From Taudactylus pleione (Eukaryota > Chordata > Amphibia > Anura > Myobatrachidae): a DNA stretch of 64,000 nucleotides. A model generated the notes under the pieces. It was not told the DNA's origin and ran no database searches. It saw only the letters and a program-made list of their open reading frames with translations. Numbering within the stretch: position 1 is the stretch's first letter; each line of letters begins with the position of its first letter. Location: positions 496,001 through 560,000 of the forward strand of contig JAUIMM010002314.1 of NCBI GenBank assembly GCA_031769625.1, written 5' to 3'. The position numbers were made by a program, and so were the translations under genes. Of the stretch, positions 25,763 through 37,814 are shown in pieces.

Positions 25763-28700
25763 TGTCTGTGTTTGCTACAAGAGGAGATATCACAAAGTAT
25801 GTGCCTTTGTTGTTTCCATTGCATTCAATGCATTTTGGCCTAAAACAAGCAATTGCTGTTTTCTCTTAAACGCAACATGGGAGAAAAACCATTTCACATC
25901 ACATTTGTGGGTCTTGGTCTTCAACACATCCAGTGAAATTTTGAGCTGTCTGTGTTTGCTACAAGAGGAGATAACACAAAGTATGCGCTTTTGTTATTTC
26001 CATTGCTTTCAATGCATTTTGGCCTAAAATGTGCATTTGCAGTTTTCTCTTAAAAACAACATGAGAGAAAAACCATTTCACATCACATTTGTGGGTCTTG
26101 GTCTTCAACACATCCAGTGAAATTTTGAGCTGTCTGTGTTTGCTACAAGAGGAGATAACACAAAGTATGCGCTTTTGTTGTTTCCATTGCCTTCAATGCA
26201 TTTTGGCCTAAAACGTGCATTTGGTGTTTTCTCTTAAACTTAACATGGGAGAAAAACCATTTCACATCACATTTGTGGGTCTTGGTCTTCAACACATCCA
26301 GTGAAATTTTGAGCTGTCTGTGTTTGCTACAAGAGGAGATAACACAAAGTATTTGCTTTTGTTGTTTCCATTGTTTTCAATGCATTTTGGCCTAAAACGT
26401 GCATTTGCTGTTTTCTCTTAAACGCAACATGGGAGAAAAACCATTTCACATCACATTTGTGGGTCTTGGTCTTCAACACATCCAGTGAAATTTTGAGATG
26501 TCTGTGTTTGCTACAAGAGGAGATAACACAAAGTATGCGCTTTTGTTGTTTCCATTGCTTTCAATGCATTTTGGCCTAAAACGAGCAATTGCTGTTTTCT
26601 CTTAAATGCAACATGGGAGAAAAACCCTTTCACATCACATTTGTGGGTTTTGGTCTTCAACAGATATGGTGAAATTTTGAGCTGTCTGGGTTTGCTACAA
26701 GAGGAGATAACACAAAGTATGCGTTTTTGTTGTTTCCATGGCTTTCAATGCATTTTGGCATAAAATGAGCAATTGCTGTTTTCTCTTAAACACAACATGG
26801 GAGAAAAACCATTTCACATCACATTTGTGGGTCTTGGTCTTCAACACATCCCGTGAAATTTTGAGCTGTCTGTGTTTGCTACAAGAGTAGATATCACAAA
26901 GTATGCGCTTTTGTTGTTTCCATTGCTTTCAATGCATTTTGGCCTAAAACGAGCAATTGCTGTTTTCTCTTAAACGCAACATGGGAGAAAAACCATTTCA
27001 CATCACATTTGTGGGTCTTGGTCTTCAACACATCCAGTGAAATTTTGAGCTGTCTGTGTTTGCTACAAGAGGAGATATCACAATGTATGCGCTTTTGTTG
27101 TTTCCATTGCTTTCAATGCATTTTGGCATAAAATGAGCAATTGCTGTTTTCTCTTAAACACAACATGGGAGAAAAACCATTTCACATCACATTTGTGGGT
27201 CTTGGTCTTCAACACATCCCGTGAAATTTTGAGCTGTCTGTGTTTGCTACAAGAGGAGATATCACAAAGTATGCGCTTTTGTTGTTTCCATTGCTTTCAA
27301 TGCATTTTGGCCTAAAACGAGCAATTGCTGTTTTCTCTTAAATGCAACATGGGAGAAAAACCATTTCACATCACATTTGTGGGTCTTGGTCTTCAACACA
27401 TCCAGTGAAATTTTGAGCTGTCTGTGTTTGCTACAAGAGGAGATATCACAATGTATGCACTTTTGTTGTTTCCATTGCTTTCAATGCATTTTGGCCTAAA
27501 ACATGCATTTGCTGTTTTCTCTTAAATGCAACATGGGAGAAAAACCATTTCACATCACATTTGTGGGTCTTGGTCTTCAACACATCCAGTGAAATTTTGA
27601 GCTGTCTGTGTTTGCTACAAGAGGAGATATCACAATGCATGCGCTTTTGTTGTTTCCATTGCTTTCAATGCATTTTGGCCTAAAATGTGCATTTGCTGTT
27701 TTCTCTTAAATGCAACATGGGAGAAAAACCATTTCACATCACATTTGTGGGTTTTGGTCGTCAACAGATATGGTGAAAATTTGAGCTGTCTGGGTTTGCT
27801 ACAAGAGGAGATAACACAAAGTATGCGCTTTTGTTGTTTCCATTGCTTTCAATGCATTTTGGCATAAAACGTGCATTTGCAGTTTTCTCTTAAATGCAAC
27901 ATGGGAGAAAAACAATTTCACATCACATTTGTGGGTCTTGGTCTTCAACACATCCAGGGAAATTTTGAGCTGTCTGTGATTGCTACAAGAGGAGATATCA
28001 CAAAGTATGCGCTTTTGTTGTTTCCATTGCTTTCAATGCATTTTGGCCTAAAACGAGCAATTGCTGTTTTCTCTTAAACGCAACATGGGAGAAAAACCCT
28101 TTCACATCACATTTGTGGGTCTTGGTCTTCAACACATCCCGTGAAATTTTGAGCTGTCTGTGATTGCTACAAGAGGAGATATCACAAAGTATACGCTTTT
28201 GTTGTTTCCATTGCTTTCAATGCATTTTGGCCTAAAACGTGCATTTGCAGTTTTCTCTTAAACACAACATGGGAGAAAAACCATTTCACATCACATTTGT
28301 GGGTCTTGGTCTTCAACACATCCAGTGAAATTTTGAGCTGTCTGTGTTTGCTACAAGAGGAGATAACACAAAGTATGCGCTTTTGTTGTTTCCATTGCTT
28401 TCAATGCATTTTGGCCTAAAACGAGCAATTGCTGTTTTCTCTTAAACGCAACATGGGGGAAAAAGCATTTCACATCACATTTGTGGGTCTTGGTCTTCAA
28501 CACATCCAGTGAAATTTTGAGCTGTCTGTGATTGCTACAAGAGGAGATATCACAAAGTATGCACTTTTGTTGTTTCCATTGCTTTCAATGGATTTTGGCC
28601 TAAAACGAGCAATTGCTGTTTTCTCTTAAACGCAACATGGGAGAAAAACCATTTCACATCACATTTGTGGGTCTTGGTCTTCAACACATCCAGTGAAATT

Positions 28701-29334
28701 TTGAGCTGTCTGTGTTTGCTACAAGAGGAGATATCACAATGTATGCGCTTTTGTTGTTTCCATTGCTTTCAATGCATTTTGGCCTAAAACATGCATTTGC
28801 TGTTTTCTCTTAAACGCAACATGGGAGAAAAACCATTTCACATCACATTTGTGGGTCTTGGTCTTCAACACATCCCGTGAAATTTTGAGCTGTCTGTGAT
28901 TGCTACAAGAGGAGATATCACAAAGTATACGCTTTTGTTGTTTCCATTGCTTTCAATGCATTGTGGCCTAAAACGTGCATTTGCAGTTTTCTCTTAAACA
29001 CAACATGGGAGAAAAACCATTTCACATCACATTTGTGGGTCTTGGTCTTCAACATATCCAGTGAAATTTTTGAGCTGTCTGTGTTTGCTACAAGAGGAGA
29101 TATCACAATGTATGCGCTTTTGTTGTTTCCATTGCTTTCAAAGCATTTTGGCCTAAGACATGCATTTGCTGTTTTCTCTTAAACGCAACATGGGAGAAAA
29201 ACCATTTCACATCACATTTGTGGGTCTTGGTCTTCAACACATCCCATGAAATTTTGAGCTGTCTGTGATTGCTACAAGAGGAGATATCACAAAGTATACG
29301 CTTTTGTTATTTCCATTGCTTTCAATGCATTTTG
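24634..29334 (+). repeat. Block C2, second copy of the 17,640-22,340 block
   Basis: This is the downstream copy at offset 6,994. Its left part lies inside the second copy of the 11-monomer duplication. Its right end is abrupt: the last matching base is about 29,334, where a 12-base deletion begins and the variant context changes. Private changes include ggattttgg at about 28590, where the left copy has gcattttgg. Confidence 0.8.
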
Positions 29335-29345
29335 CATTTGCTGTT
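29325..29345 (+). other. Junction with 12-bp deletion between two variant contexts
   Basis: The usual word of about 22 bases from atgcatttt through ggcctaaaacgt to gcatttgctg has lost its middle 12 bases, so atgcatttt is followed directly by gcatttgctg. To the left the sequence follows the 22.3 kb block. To the right it follows the block seen from about 34.7 kb, with gagatgtctg, tttggactaaaacgaac and cagatatggtg in the next units. The two sides share at most one base of microhomology beyond the satellite itself. This is the only off-register join I found that also switches variant family. It could be a real end-joining event or an assembly join. Confidence 0.75.
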
Positions 29346-29368
29346 TTCTCTTAAACGCAACATGGGAG

Positions 29369-32300
29369 AAAAAACCATTTCACATCACATTTGTGGGTCT
29401 TGGTCTTCAACACATCCAGTGAAATTTTGAGATGTCTGTGTTTGCTACAAGAGGAGATAACACAAAGTATGCGCTTTTGTTGTTTCCATTGCTTTCAATG
29501 CATTTTGGACTAAAACGAACAATTGCTGTTTTCTCTTAAACGCAACATGGGAGAAAAACCCTTTCACATCACATTTGTGGGTTTTGGTCTTCAACAGATA
29601 TGGTGAAATTTTGAGCTGTCTGGGTTTGCTACAAGAGGAGATAACACAAAGTATGCGTTTTTGTTGTTTCCATGGCTTTCAATGCATTTTGGCATAGAAT
29701 GAGCAATTGCTGTTTTCTCTTAAACACAACATGGGAGAAAAACCATTTCACATCACATTTGTGGGTCTTGGGTCTTCAACACATCCCGTGAAATTTTGAG
29801 CTGTCTGTGTTTGCTACAAGAGTAGATATCACAAAGTATGCGCTTTTGTTGTTTCCATTGCTTTCAATGCATTTTGGCCTAAAACGAGCAATTGCTGTTT
29901 TCTCTTAAACGCAACATGGGAGAAAAACCATTTCACATCACATTTGTGGGTCTTGGTCTTCAACACATCCAGTGGAAATTTTGAGCTGTCTGTGTTTGCT
30001 ACAAGAGGAGATATCACAATGTATTCGCTTTTTGTTGTTTCCATTGCTTTCAATGCATTTTGGCATAAAATGAGCAATTGCTGTTTTCTCTTAAACGCAA
30101 CATTGGTAGAAAAACCATTTCACATCACATTTGTGGGTCTTGGTCTTCAACACATCCAGTGAAATGTTGAGCTGTCTGTGTTTGCTACAAGAGGAGATAA
30201 CACAAAGTATGCGCTTTTGTTATTTCCATTGCTTTCAATGCATTTTGGCCTAAAACGTGCATTTGCAGTTTTCTCTTAAAAACAACATGAGAGAAAAACC
30301 ATTTCACATCACATTTGTGGGTCTTGGTCTTCAACACATCCAGTGAAATTTTGAGCTGTCTGTGTTTGCTACAAGAGGAGATAACACAAAGTATGCGCTT
30401 TTGTTGTTTCCATTGCCTTCAATGCATTTTGGCCTAAAACGTGCATTTGGTGTTTTCTCTTAAACTGAACATGGGAGAAAAACCATTTCACATCACATTT
30501 GTGGGTCTTGGTCTTCAACACATCCAGTGAAATTTTGAGCTGTCTGTGTTTGCTACAAGAGGAGATAACACAACGTATTTGCTTTTGTTGTTTCCATTGT
30601 TTTTCAATGCATTTTGGCCTAAAACGTGCATTTGCTGTTTTCTCTTAAACGCAACATGGGAGAAAAACCATTTCACATCACATTTGTGGGTCTTGGTCTT
30701 CAACACATCCAGTGAAATTTTGAGATGTCTGTGTTTGCTACAAGAGGAGATAACACAAAGTATGCGCTTTTGTTGTTTCCATTGCTTTCAATGCATTTTG
30801 GCCTAAAACGAACAATTGCTGTTTTCTCTAAACGCAACATGGGAGAAAAACCCTTTCACATCACATTTGTGGGTTTTGGTCTTCAACAGATATGGTGAAA
30901 TTTTGAGCTGTCTGGGGTTTGCTACAAGAGGAGATAACACAAAGTATGCGTTTTTGTTGTTTCCATGGCTTTCAATGCATTTTGGCATAGAATGAGCAAT
31001 TGCTGTTTTCTCTTAAACACAACATGGGAGAAAAACCATTTCACATCACATTTGTGGGTCTTGGTCTTCAACACATCCCGTGAAATTTTGAGCTGTCTGT
31101 GTTTGCTACAAGAGTAGATATCACAAAGTATGCGCTTTTGTTGTTTCCATTGCTTTCAATGCATTTTGGCCTAAAACGAGCAATTGCTGTTTTCTCTTAA
31201 ACGCAACATGGGAGAAAAACCATTTCACATCACATTTGTGGGTCTTGGTCTTCAACACATCCAGTGAAATTTTGAGCTGTCTGTGTTTGCTACAAGAGGA
31301 GATATCACAATGTATTCGCTTTTGTTGTTTCCATTGCTTTCAATGCATTTTGGCATAAAATGAGCAATTGCTGTTTTCTCTTAAACACAACATGGGAGAA
31401 AAACCATTTCACATCACATTTGTGGGTCTTGGTCTTCAACACATCCCGTGAAATTTTGAGCTGTCTGTGTTTGCTACAAGAGGAGATATCACAATGTATG
31501 CACTTTTGTTGTTTCCATTGCTTTCAATGCATTTTGGCCTAAAACATGCATTTGCTGTTTTCTCTTAAATGCAACATGGGAGAAAAACCATTTCACATCA
31601 CATTTGTGGGTCTTGGCCTTCAACACATCCAGTGAAATTTTGAGCTGTCTGTGTTTGCTACAAGAGGAGATATCACAATGCATGCGCTTTTGTTGTTTCC
31701 ATTGCTTTCAATGCATTTTGGCCTAAAATGTGCATTTGCTGTTTTCTCTTAAATGCAACATGGGAGAAAAACCATTTCACATCACATTTGTGGGTTTTGG
31801 TCGTCAACAGATATGGTGAAAATTTGAGCTGTCTGGGTTTGCTACAAGAGGAGATAACACAAAGTATGCGCTTTTGTTGTTTCCATTGCTTTCAATGCAT
31901 TTTGGCATAAAATGAGCAATTGCTGTTTTCTCTTAAAGGCAACATGGGAGAAAAACCATTTCACATCATATTTGTGGGTCTTGGTCTTCAACACATCCAG
32001 TGAAATTTTGAGCTGTCTGTGTTTGCTACAAGAGGAGATATCACAATGTATGCGATTTTGTTGTTTCCATTGCTTTCACTGCATTTTGGCCTAAAACATG
32101 CATTTGCTGTTTTCTCTTAAAACGCAACATGGGAGAAAAACCATTTCACATCACATTTGTGGGTCTTGGTCTTCAACACATCCCGTGAAATTTTGAGCTG
32201 TCTGTGATTGCTACAAGAGGAGATATCACAAAGTATGCGCTTTTGTTGTTTCCATTGCTTTCAATGCATTTTGGCCTAAAACGAGCAATTGCTGTTTTCT

Positions 32301-33802
32301 CTTAAACGCAACATGGGAGAAAATCCCTTTCACATCACATTTGTGGGTCTTGGTCTTCAACACATCCAGTGAAATTTTGAGCTGTCTGTGTTTGCTACAA
32401 GAGGAGATAACACAAAGTATGCGCTTTTGTTATTTCCATTGCTTTCAATGCATTTTGGCCTAAAACGTGCCTTTGCTGTTTTCTCTTAAACACAACATGG
32501 GAGAAAAACCATTTCACATCACATTTGTGGGGCTTGGTCTTCAACACATCCAGTGAAATTTTGAGCTGTCTGTGTTTGCTACAAGAGGAGATATCACAAT
32601 GTATGCGCTTTTGTTGTTTCCATTGCTTTCAATGCATTTTGGCCTAAAATGTGCATTTGCTGTTTTCTCTTAAATGCAACATGGGAGAAAAACCATTTCA
32701 CATCACATTTGTGGGTCTTGGTCTTCAACACATCCCGTGAAATTTTGAGCTGTCTGTGATTGTTACAAGAGGAGATATCACAAAGTATACGCTTTTGTTG
32801 TTTCCATTGCATTCAATGCATTTTGGCCTAAAATGAGCAATTGCTGTTTTCTCTTAAACGCAACATGGTAAGAAAAACCATTTCACATCACATTTGTGGG
32901 TCTTGGTCTTCAACACATCCAGTGAAATGTTGAGCTGTCTGTGTTTGCTACAAGAGGAGATAACACAAAGTATGCGCTTTTGTTATTTCCATTGCTTTCA
33001 ATGCATTTTGGCCTAAAACGTGCATTTGCAGTTTTCTCTTAAAAACAACATGAGAGAAAAACCATTTCACATCACATTTGTGGGTCTTGGTCTTCAACAC
33101 ATCCAGTGAAATTTTGAGCTGTCTGTGTTTGCTACAAGAGGAGATAACACAAAGTATGCGCTTTTGTTGTTTCCATTGCCTTCAATACATTTTGGCCTAA
33201 AACGTGCATTTGGTGTTTTCTCTTAAACTGAACATGGGAGAAAAACCATTTCACATCACATTTGTGGGTCTTGGTCTTCAACACATCCAGTGAAATTTTG
33301 AGCTGTCTGTGTTTGCTACAAGAGGAGATAACACAACGTATTTGCTTTTGTTGTTTCCATTGTTTTCAATGCATTTTGGCCTAAAACGTGCATTTGCTGT
33401 TTTCTCTTAAACGCAACATGGGAGAAAAACCATTTCACATCACATTTGTGGGTCTTGGTCTTCAACACATCCCGTGAAATTTTGAGCTGTCTGTGATTGC
33501 TACAAGAGGAGATATCACAAAGTATGCGCTTTTGTTGTTTCCATTGCTTTCAATGCATTTTGGCCTAAAAACGAGCAATTGCTGTTTTCTCTCTTAAACG
33601 CAACATGGGAGAAAATCCCTTTCACATCACATTTGTGGGTCTTGGTCTTCAACACATCCAGTGAAATTTTGAGCTGTCTGGTGTTTGCTACAAGAGGAGA
33701 TAACACAAAGTATGCGCTTTTGTTATTTCCATTGCTTTCAATGCATTTTGGCCTAAAACGTGCCTTTGCTGTTTTCTCTTAAACACAACATGGAGAGAAA
33801 AA
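29369..33802 (+). other. Cluster of small indels in homopolymers and short words
   Basis: At least 13 private one- or two-base indels lie here: extra A at about 29374, G at 29770, G at 29974, T at 30029, T at 30103, T at 30600, a missing T at 30828, extra G at 30913, A at 32870, A at 33567, two bases (tc) at 33590, G at 33680, and two bases around 33793-33802. Matching copies at 34.7-36.7 kb and 37.5-38.7 kb lack them. In the rest of the window I found only a handful of independent indels, most of them inherited between blocks. The pattern is like consensus errors of noisy reads, with a real low-fidelity repair patch as a less likely alternative. Confidence 0.8.
29433..32198 (+). repeat. Seven-monomer repeat, one full copy and a second that diverges
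   Basis: A seven-unit series starts at 29433 with gagatgtctg and tttggactaaaacgaac. It continues through cagatatggtg with tatgcgtttttg, the gagtagatatc unit, tattcgc with ggcataaaatgagc, gaaatgttgagc with aaaaacaacatgagag, aactgaacatggg, and caacgtatttgc. The series restarts at 30726, 1,293 bases later, which is 7 units plus five inserted bases. The second pass leaves the series after the tattcgc unit and continues through tatgcac, atgcatgcgc, tggtcgtcaac, aaaggcaac with catatttg, and tttcactgc with taaaacgc. The same course recurs at 34,782-37,542. Confidence 0.8.
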
Positions 33803-34781
33803 ACCATTTCACATCACATTTGTGGGGCTTGGTCTTCAACACATCCAGTGAAATTTTGAGCTGTCTGTGTTTGCTACAAGAGGAGATATCACAATGTATG
33901 CGCTTTTGTTGTTTCCATTGCTTTCAATGCATTTTGGCCTAAAATGTGCATTTGCTGTTTTCTCTTAAATGCAACATGGGAGAAAAACCATTTCACATCA
34001 CATTTGTGGGTCTTGGTCTTCAACACATCCCGTGAAATTTTGAGCTGTCTGTGATTGTTACAAGAGGAGATATCACAAAGTATACGCTTTTGTTGTTTCC
34101 ATTGCATTCAATGCATTTTGGCCTAAAATGAGCAATTGCTGTTTTCTCTTAAACGCATCATGGTAGAAAAACCATTTCACATCACATTTGTGGGTCTTGG
34201 TCTTCAACACATCCAGTGAAATGTTGAGCTGTCTGTGTTTGCTACAAGAGGAGATAACACAAAGTATGCGCTTTTGTTATTTCCATTGCTTTCAATGCAT
34301 TTTGGCCTAAAACGTGCATTTGCAGTTTTCTCTTAAAAACAACATGAGAGAAAAACCATTTCACATCACATTTGTGGGTCTTGGTCTTCAACACATCCAG
34401 TGAAATTTTGAGCTGTCTGTGTTTGCTACAAGAGGAGATAACACAAAGTATGCGCTTTTGTTGTTTCCATTGCCTTCAATACATTTTGGCCTAAAACGTG
34501 CATTTGGTGTTTTCTCTTAAACTGAACATGGGAGAAAAACCATTTCACATCACATTTGTGGGTCTTGGTCTTCAACACATCCAGTGAAATTTTGAGCTGT
34601 CTGTGTTTGCTACAAGAGGAGATAACACAACGTATTTGCTTTTGTTGTTTCCATTGTTTTCAATGCATTTTGGCCTAAAACGTGCATTTGCTGTTTTCTC
34701 TTAAACGCAACATGGGAGAAAAACCATTTCACATCACATTTGTGGGTCTTGGTCTTCAACACATCCAGTGAAATTTTGAGA
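32199..34781 (+). repeat. Seven-monomer tandem duplication with indel-bearing second copy
   Basis: Copy one begins at 32199 and copy two at 33488. Each has a gtgatt unit with acgagc and aaaatcccttt, a unit with ttgtta and acgtgcc, an aatgtatgcgc unit with aaatgtgc, a tgttac unit with attgcattcaatgc, gaaatgttgagc with acatgagag, tcaatacat with aactgaac, and caacgtatttgc. The offset grows from 1,289 to 1,295 because copy two has six extra bases between 33567 and 33802. The tcaatacat change (about 33184, 34478 and 39077) marks this series. Confidence 0.8.
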
Positions 34782-37700
34782 TGTCTGTGTTTGCTACAAG
34801 AGGAGATAACACAAAGTATGCGCTTTTGTTGTTTCCATTGCTTTCAATGCATTTTGGACTAAAACGAACAATTGCTGTTTTCTCTTAAACGCAACATGGG
34901 AGAAAAACCCTTTCACATCACATTTGTGGGTTTTGGTCTTCAACAGATATGGTGAAATTTTGAGCTGTCTGGGTTTGCTACAAGAGGAGATAACACAAAG
35001 TATGCGTTTTTGTTGTTTCCATGGCTTTCAATGCATTTTGGCATAGAATGAGCAATTGCTGTTTTCTCTTAAACACAACATGGGAGAAAAACCATTTCAC
35101 ATCACATTTGTGGGTCTTGGTCTTCAACACATCCCGTGAAATTTTGAGCTGTCTGTGTTTGCTACAAGAGTAGATATCACAAAGTATGCGCTTTTGTTGT
35201 TTCCATTGCTTTCAATGCATTTTGGCCTAAAACGAGCAATTGCTGTTTTCTCTTAAACGCAACATGGGAGAAAAACCATTTCACATCACATTTGTGGGTC
35301 TTGGTCTTCAACACATCCAGTGAAATTTTGAGCTGTCTGTGTTTGCTACAAGAGGAGATATCACAATGTATTCGCTTTTGTTGTTTCCATTGCTTTCAAT
35401 GCATTTTGGCATAAAATGAGCAATTGCTGTTTTCTCTTAAACGCAACATGGTAGAAAAACCATTTCACATCACATTTGTGGGTCTTGGTCTTCAACACAT
35501 CCAGTGAAATGTTGAGCTGTCTGTGTTTGCTACAAGAGGAGATAACACAAAGTATGCGCTTTTGTTATTTCCATTGCTTTCAATGCATTTTGGCCTAAAA
35601 CGTGCATTTGCAGTTTTCTCTTAAAAACAACATGAGAGAAAAACCATTTCACATCACATTTGTGGGTCTTGGTCTTCAACACATCCAGTGAAATTTTGAG
35701 CTGTCTGTGTTTGCTACAAGAGGAGATAACACAAAGTATGCGCTTTTGTTGTTTCCATTGCCTTCAATGCATTTTGGCCTAAAACGTGCATTTGGTGTTT
35801 TCTCTTAAACTGAACATGGGAGAAAAACCATTTCACATCACATTTGTGGGTCTTGGTCTTCAACACATCCAGTGAAATTTTGAGCTGTCTGTGTTTGCTA
35901 CAAGAGGAGATAACACAACGTATTTGCTTTTGTTGTTTCCATTGTTTTCAATGCATTTTGGCCTAAAACGTGCATTTGCTGTTTTCTCTTAAACGCAACA
36001 TGGGAGAAAAACCATTTCACATCACATTTGTGGGTCTTGGTCTTCAACACATCCAGTGAAATTTTGAGATGTCTGTGTTTGCTACAAGAGGAGATAACAC
36101 AAAGTATGCGCTTTTGTTGTTTCCATTGCTTTCAATGCATTTTGGCCTAAAACGAACAATTGCTGTTTTCTCTTAAACGCAACATGGGAGAAAAACCCTT
36201 TCACATCACATTTGTGGGTTTTGGTCTTCAACAGATATGGTGAAATTTTGAGCTGTCTGGGTTTGCTACAAGAGGAGATAACACAAAGTATGCGTTTTTG
36301 TTGTTTCCATGGCTTTCAATGCATTTTGGCATAGAATGAGCAATTGCTGTTTTCTCTTAAACACAACATGGGAGAAAAACCATTTCACATCACATTTGTG
36401 GGTCTTGGTCTTCAACACATCCCGTGAAATTTTGAGCTGTCTGTGTTTGCTACAAGAGTAGATATCACAAAGTATGCGCTTTTGTTGTTTCCATTGCTTT
36501 CAATGCATTTTGGCCTAAAACGAGCAATTGCTGTTTTCTCTTAAACGCAACATGGGAGAAAAACCATTTCACATCACATTTGTGGGTCTTGGTCTTCAAC
36601 ACATCCAGTGAAATTTTGAGCTGTCTGTGTTTGCTACAAGAGGAGATATCACAATGTATTCGCTTTTGTTGTTTCCATTGCTTTCAATGCATTTTGGCAT
36701 AAAATGAGCAATTGCTGTTTTCTCTTAAACACAACATGGGAGAAAAACCATTTCACATCACATTTGTGGGTCTTGGTCTTCAACACATCCCGTGAAATTT
36801 TGAGCTGTCTGTGTTTGCTACAAGAGGAGATATCACAATGTATGCACTTTTGTTGTTTCCATTGCTTTCAATGCATTTTGGCCTAAAACATGCATTTGCT
36901 GTTTTCTCTTAAATGCAACATGGGAGAAAAACCATTTCACATCACATTTGTGGGTCTTGGCCTTCAACACATCCAGTGAAATTTTGAGCTGTCTGTGTTT
37001 GCTACAAGAGGAGATATCACAATGCATGCGCTTTTGTTGTTTCCATTGCTTTCAATGCATTTTGGCCTAAAATGTGCATTTGCTGTTTTCTCTTAAATGC
37101 AACATGGGAGAAAAACCATTTCACATCACATTTGTGGGTTTTGGTCGTCAACAGATATGGTGAAAATTTGAGCTGTCTGGGTTTGCTACAAGAGGAGATA
37201 ACACAAAGTATGCGCTTTTGTTGTTTCCATTGCTTTCAATGCATTTTGGCATAAAATGAGCAATTGCTGTTTTCTCTTAAAGGCAACATGGGAGAAAAAC
37301 CATTTCACATCATATTTGTGGGTCTTGGTCTTCAACACATCCAGTGAAATTTTGAGCTGTCTGTGTTTGCTACAAGAGGAGATATCACAATGTATGCGAT
37401 TTTGTTGTTTCCATTGCTTTCACTGCATTTTGGCCTAAAACATGCATTTGCTGTTTTCTCTTAAAACGCAACATGGGAGAAAAACCATTTCACATCACAT
37501 TTGTGGGTCTTGGTCTTCAACACATCCCGTGAAATTTTGAGCTGTCTGTGATTGCTACAAGAGGAGATATCACAAAGTATGCGCTTTTGTTGTTTCCATT
37601 GCTTTCAATGCATTTTGGCCTAAAACGAGCAATTGCTGTTTTCTCTTAAACGCAACATGGGAGAAAATCCCTTTCACATCACATTTGTGGGTCTTGGTCT

Positions 37701-37814
37701 TCAACACATCCAGTGAAATTTTGAGCTGTCTGTGTTTGCTACAAGAGGAGATAACACAAAGTATGCGCTTTTGTTATTTCCATTGCTTTCAATGCATTTT
37801 GGCCTAAAACATGC
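34782..37814 (+). repeat. Clean counterpart of 29,433-32,470 with exact 1,288-bp period
   Basis: These units repeat the order found from 29,433, at an offset of 5,349 falling to 5,344 as the private insertions of the other copy are passed. Here the seven-unit period is exact: caacgtatttgc occurs at 34628 and 35916, 1,288 bases apart. The copy ends near 37,814, where aaacatgcatttgcag replaces aaacgtgcctttgctg. This copy is the internal control that makes the indels at 29.4-30.9 kb stand out. Confidence 0.8.
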
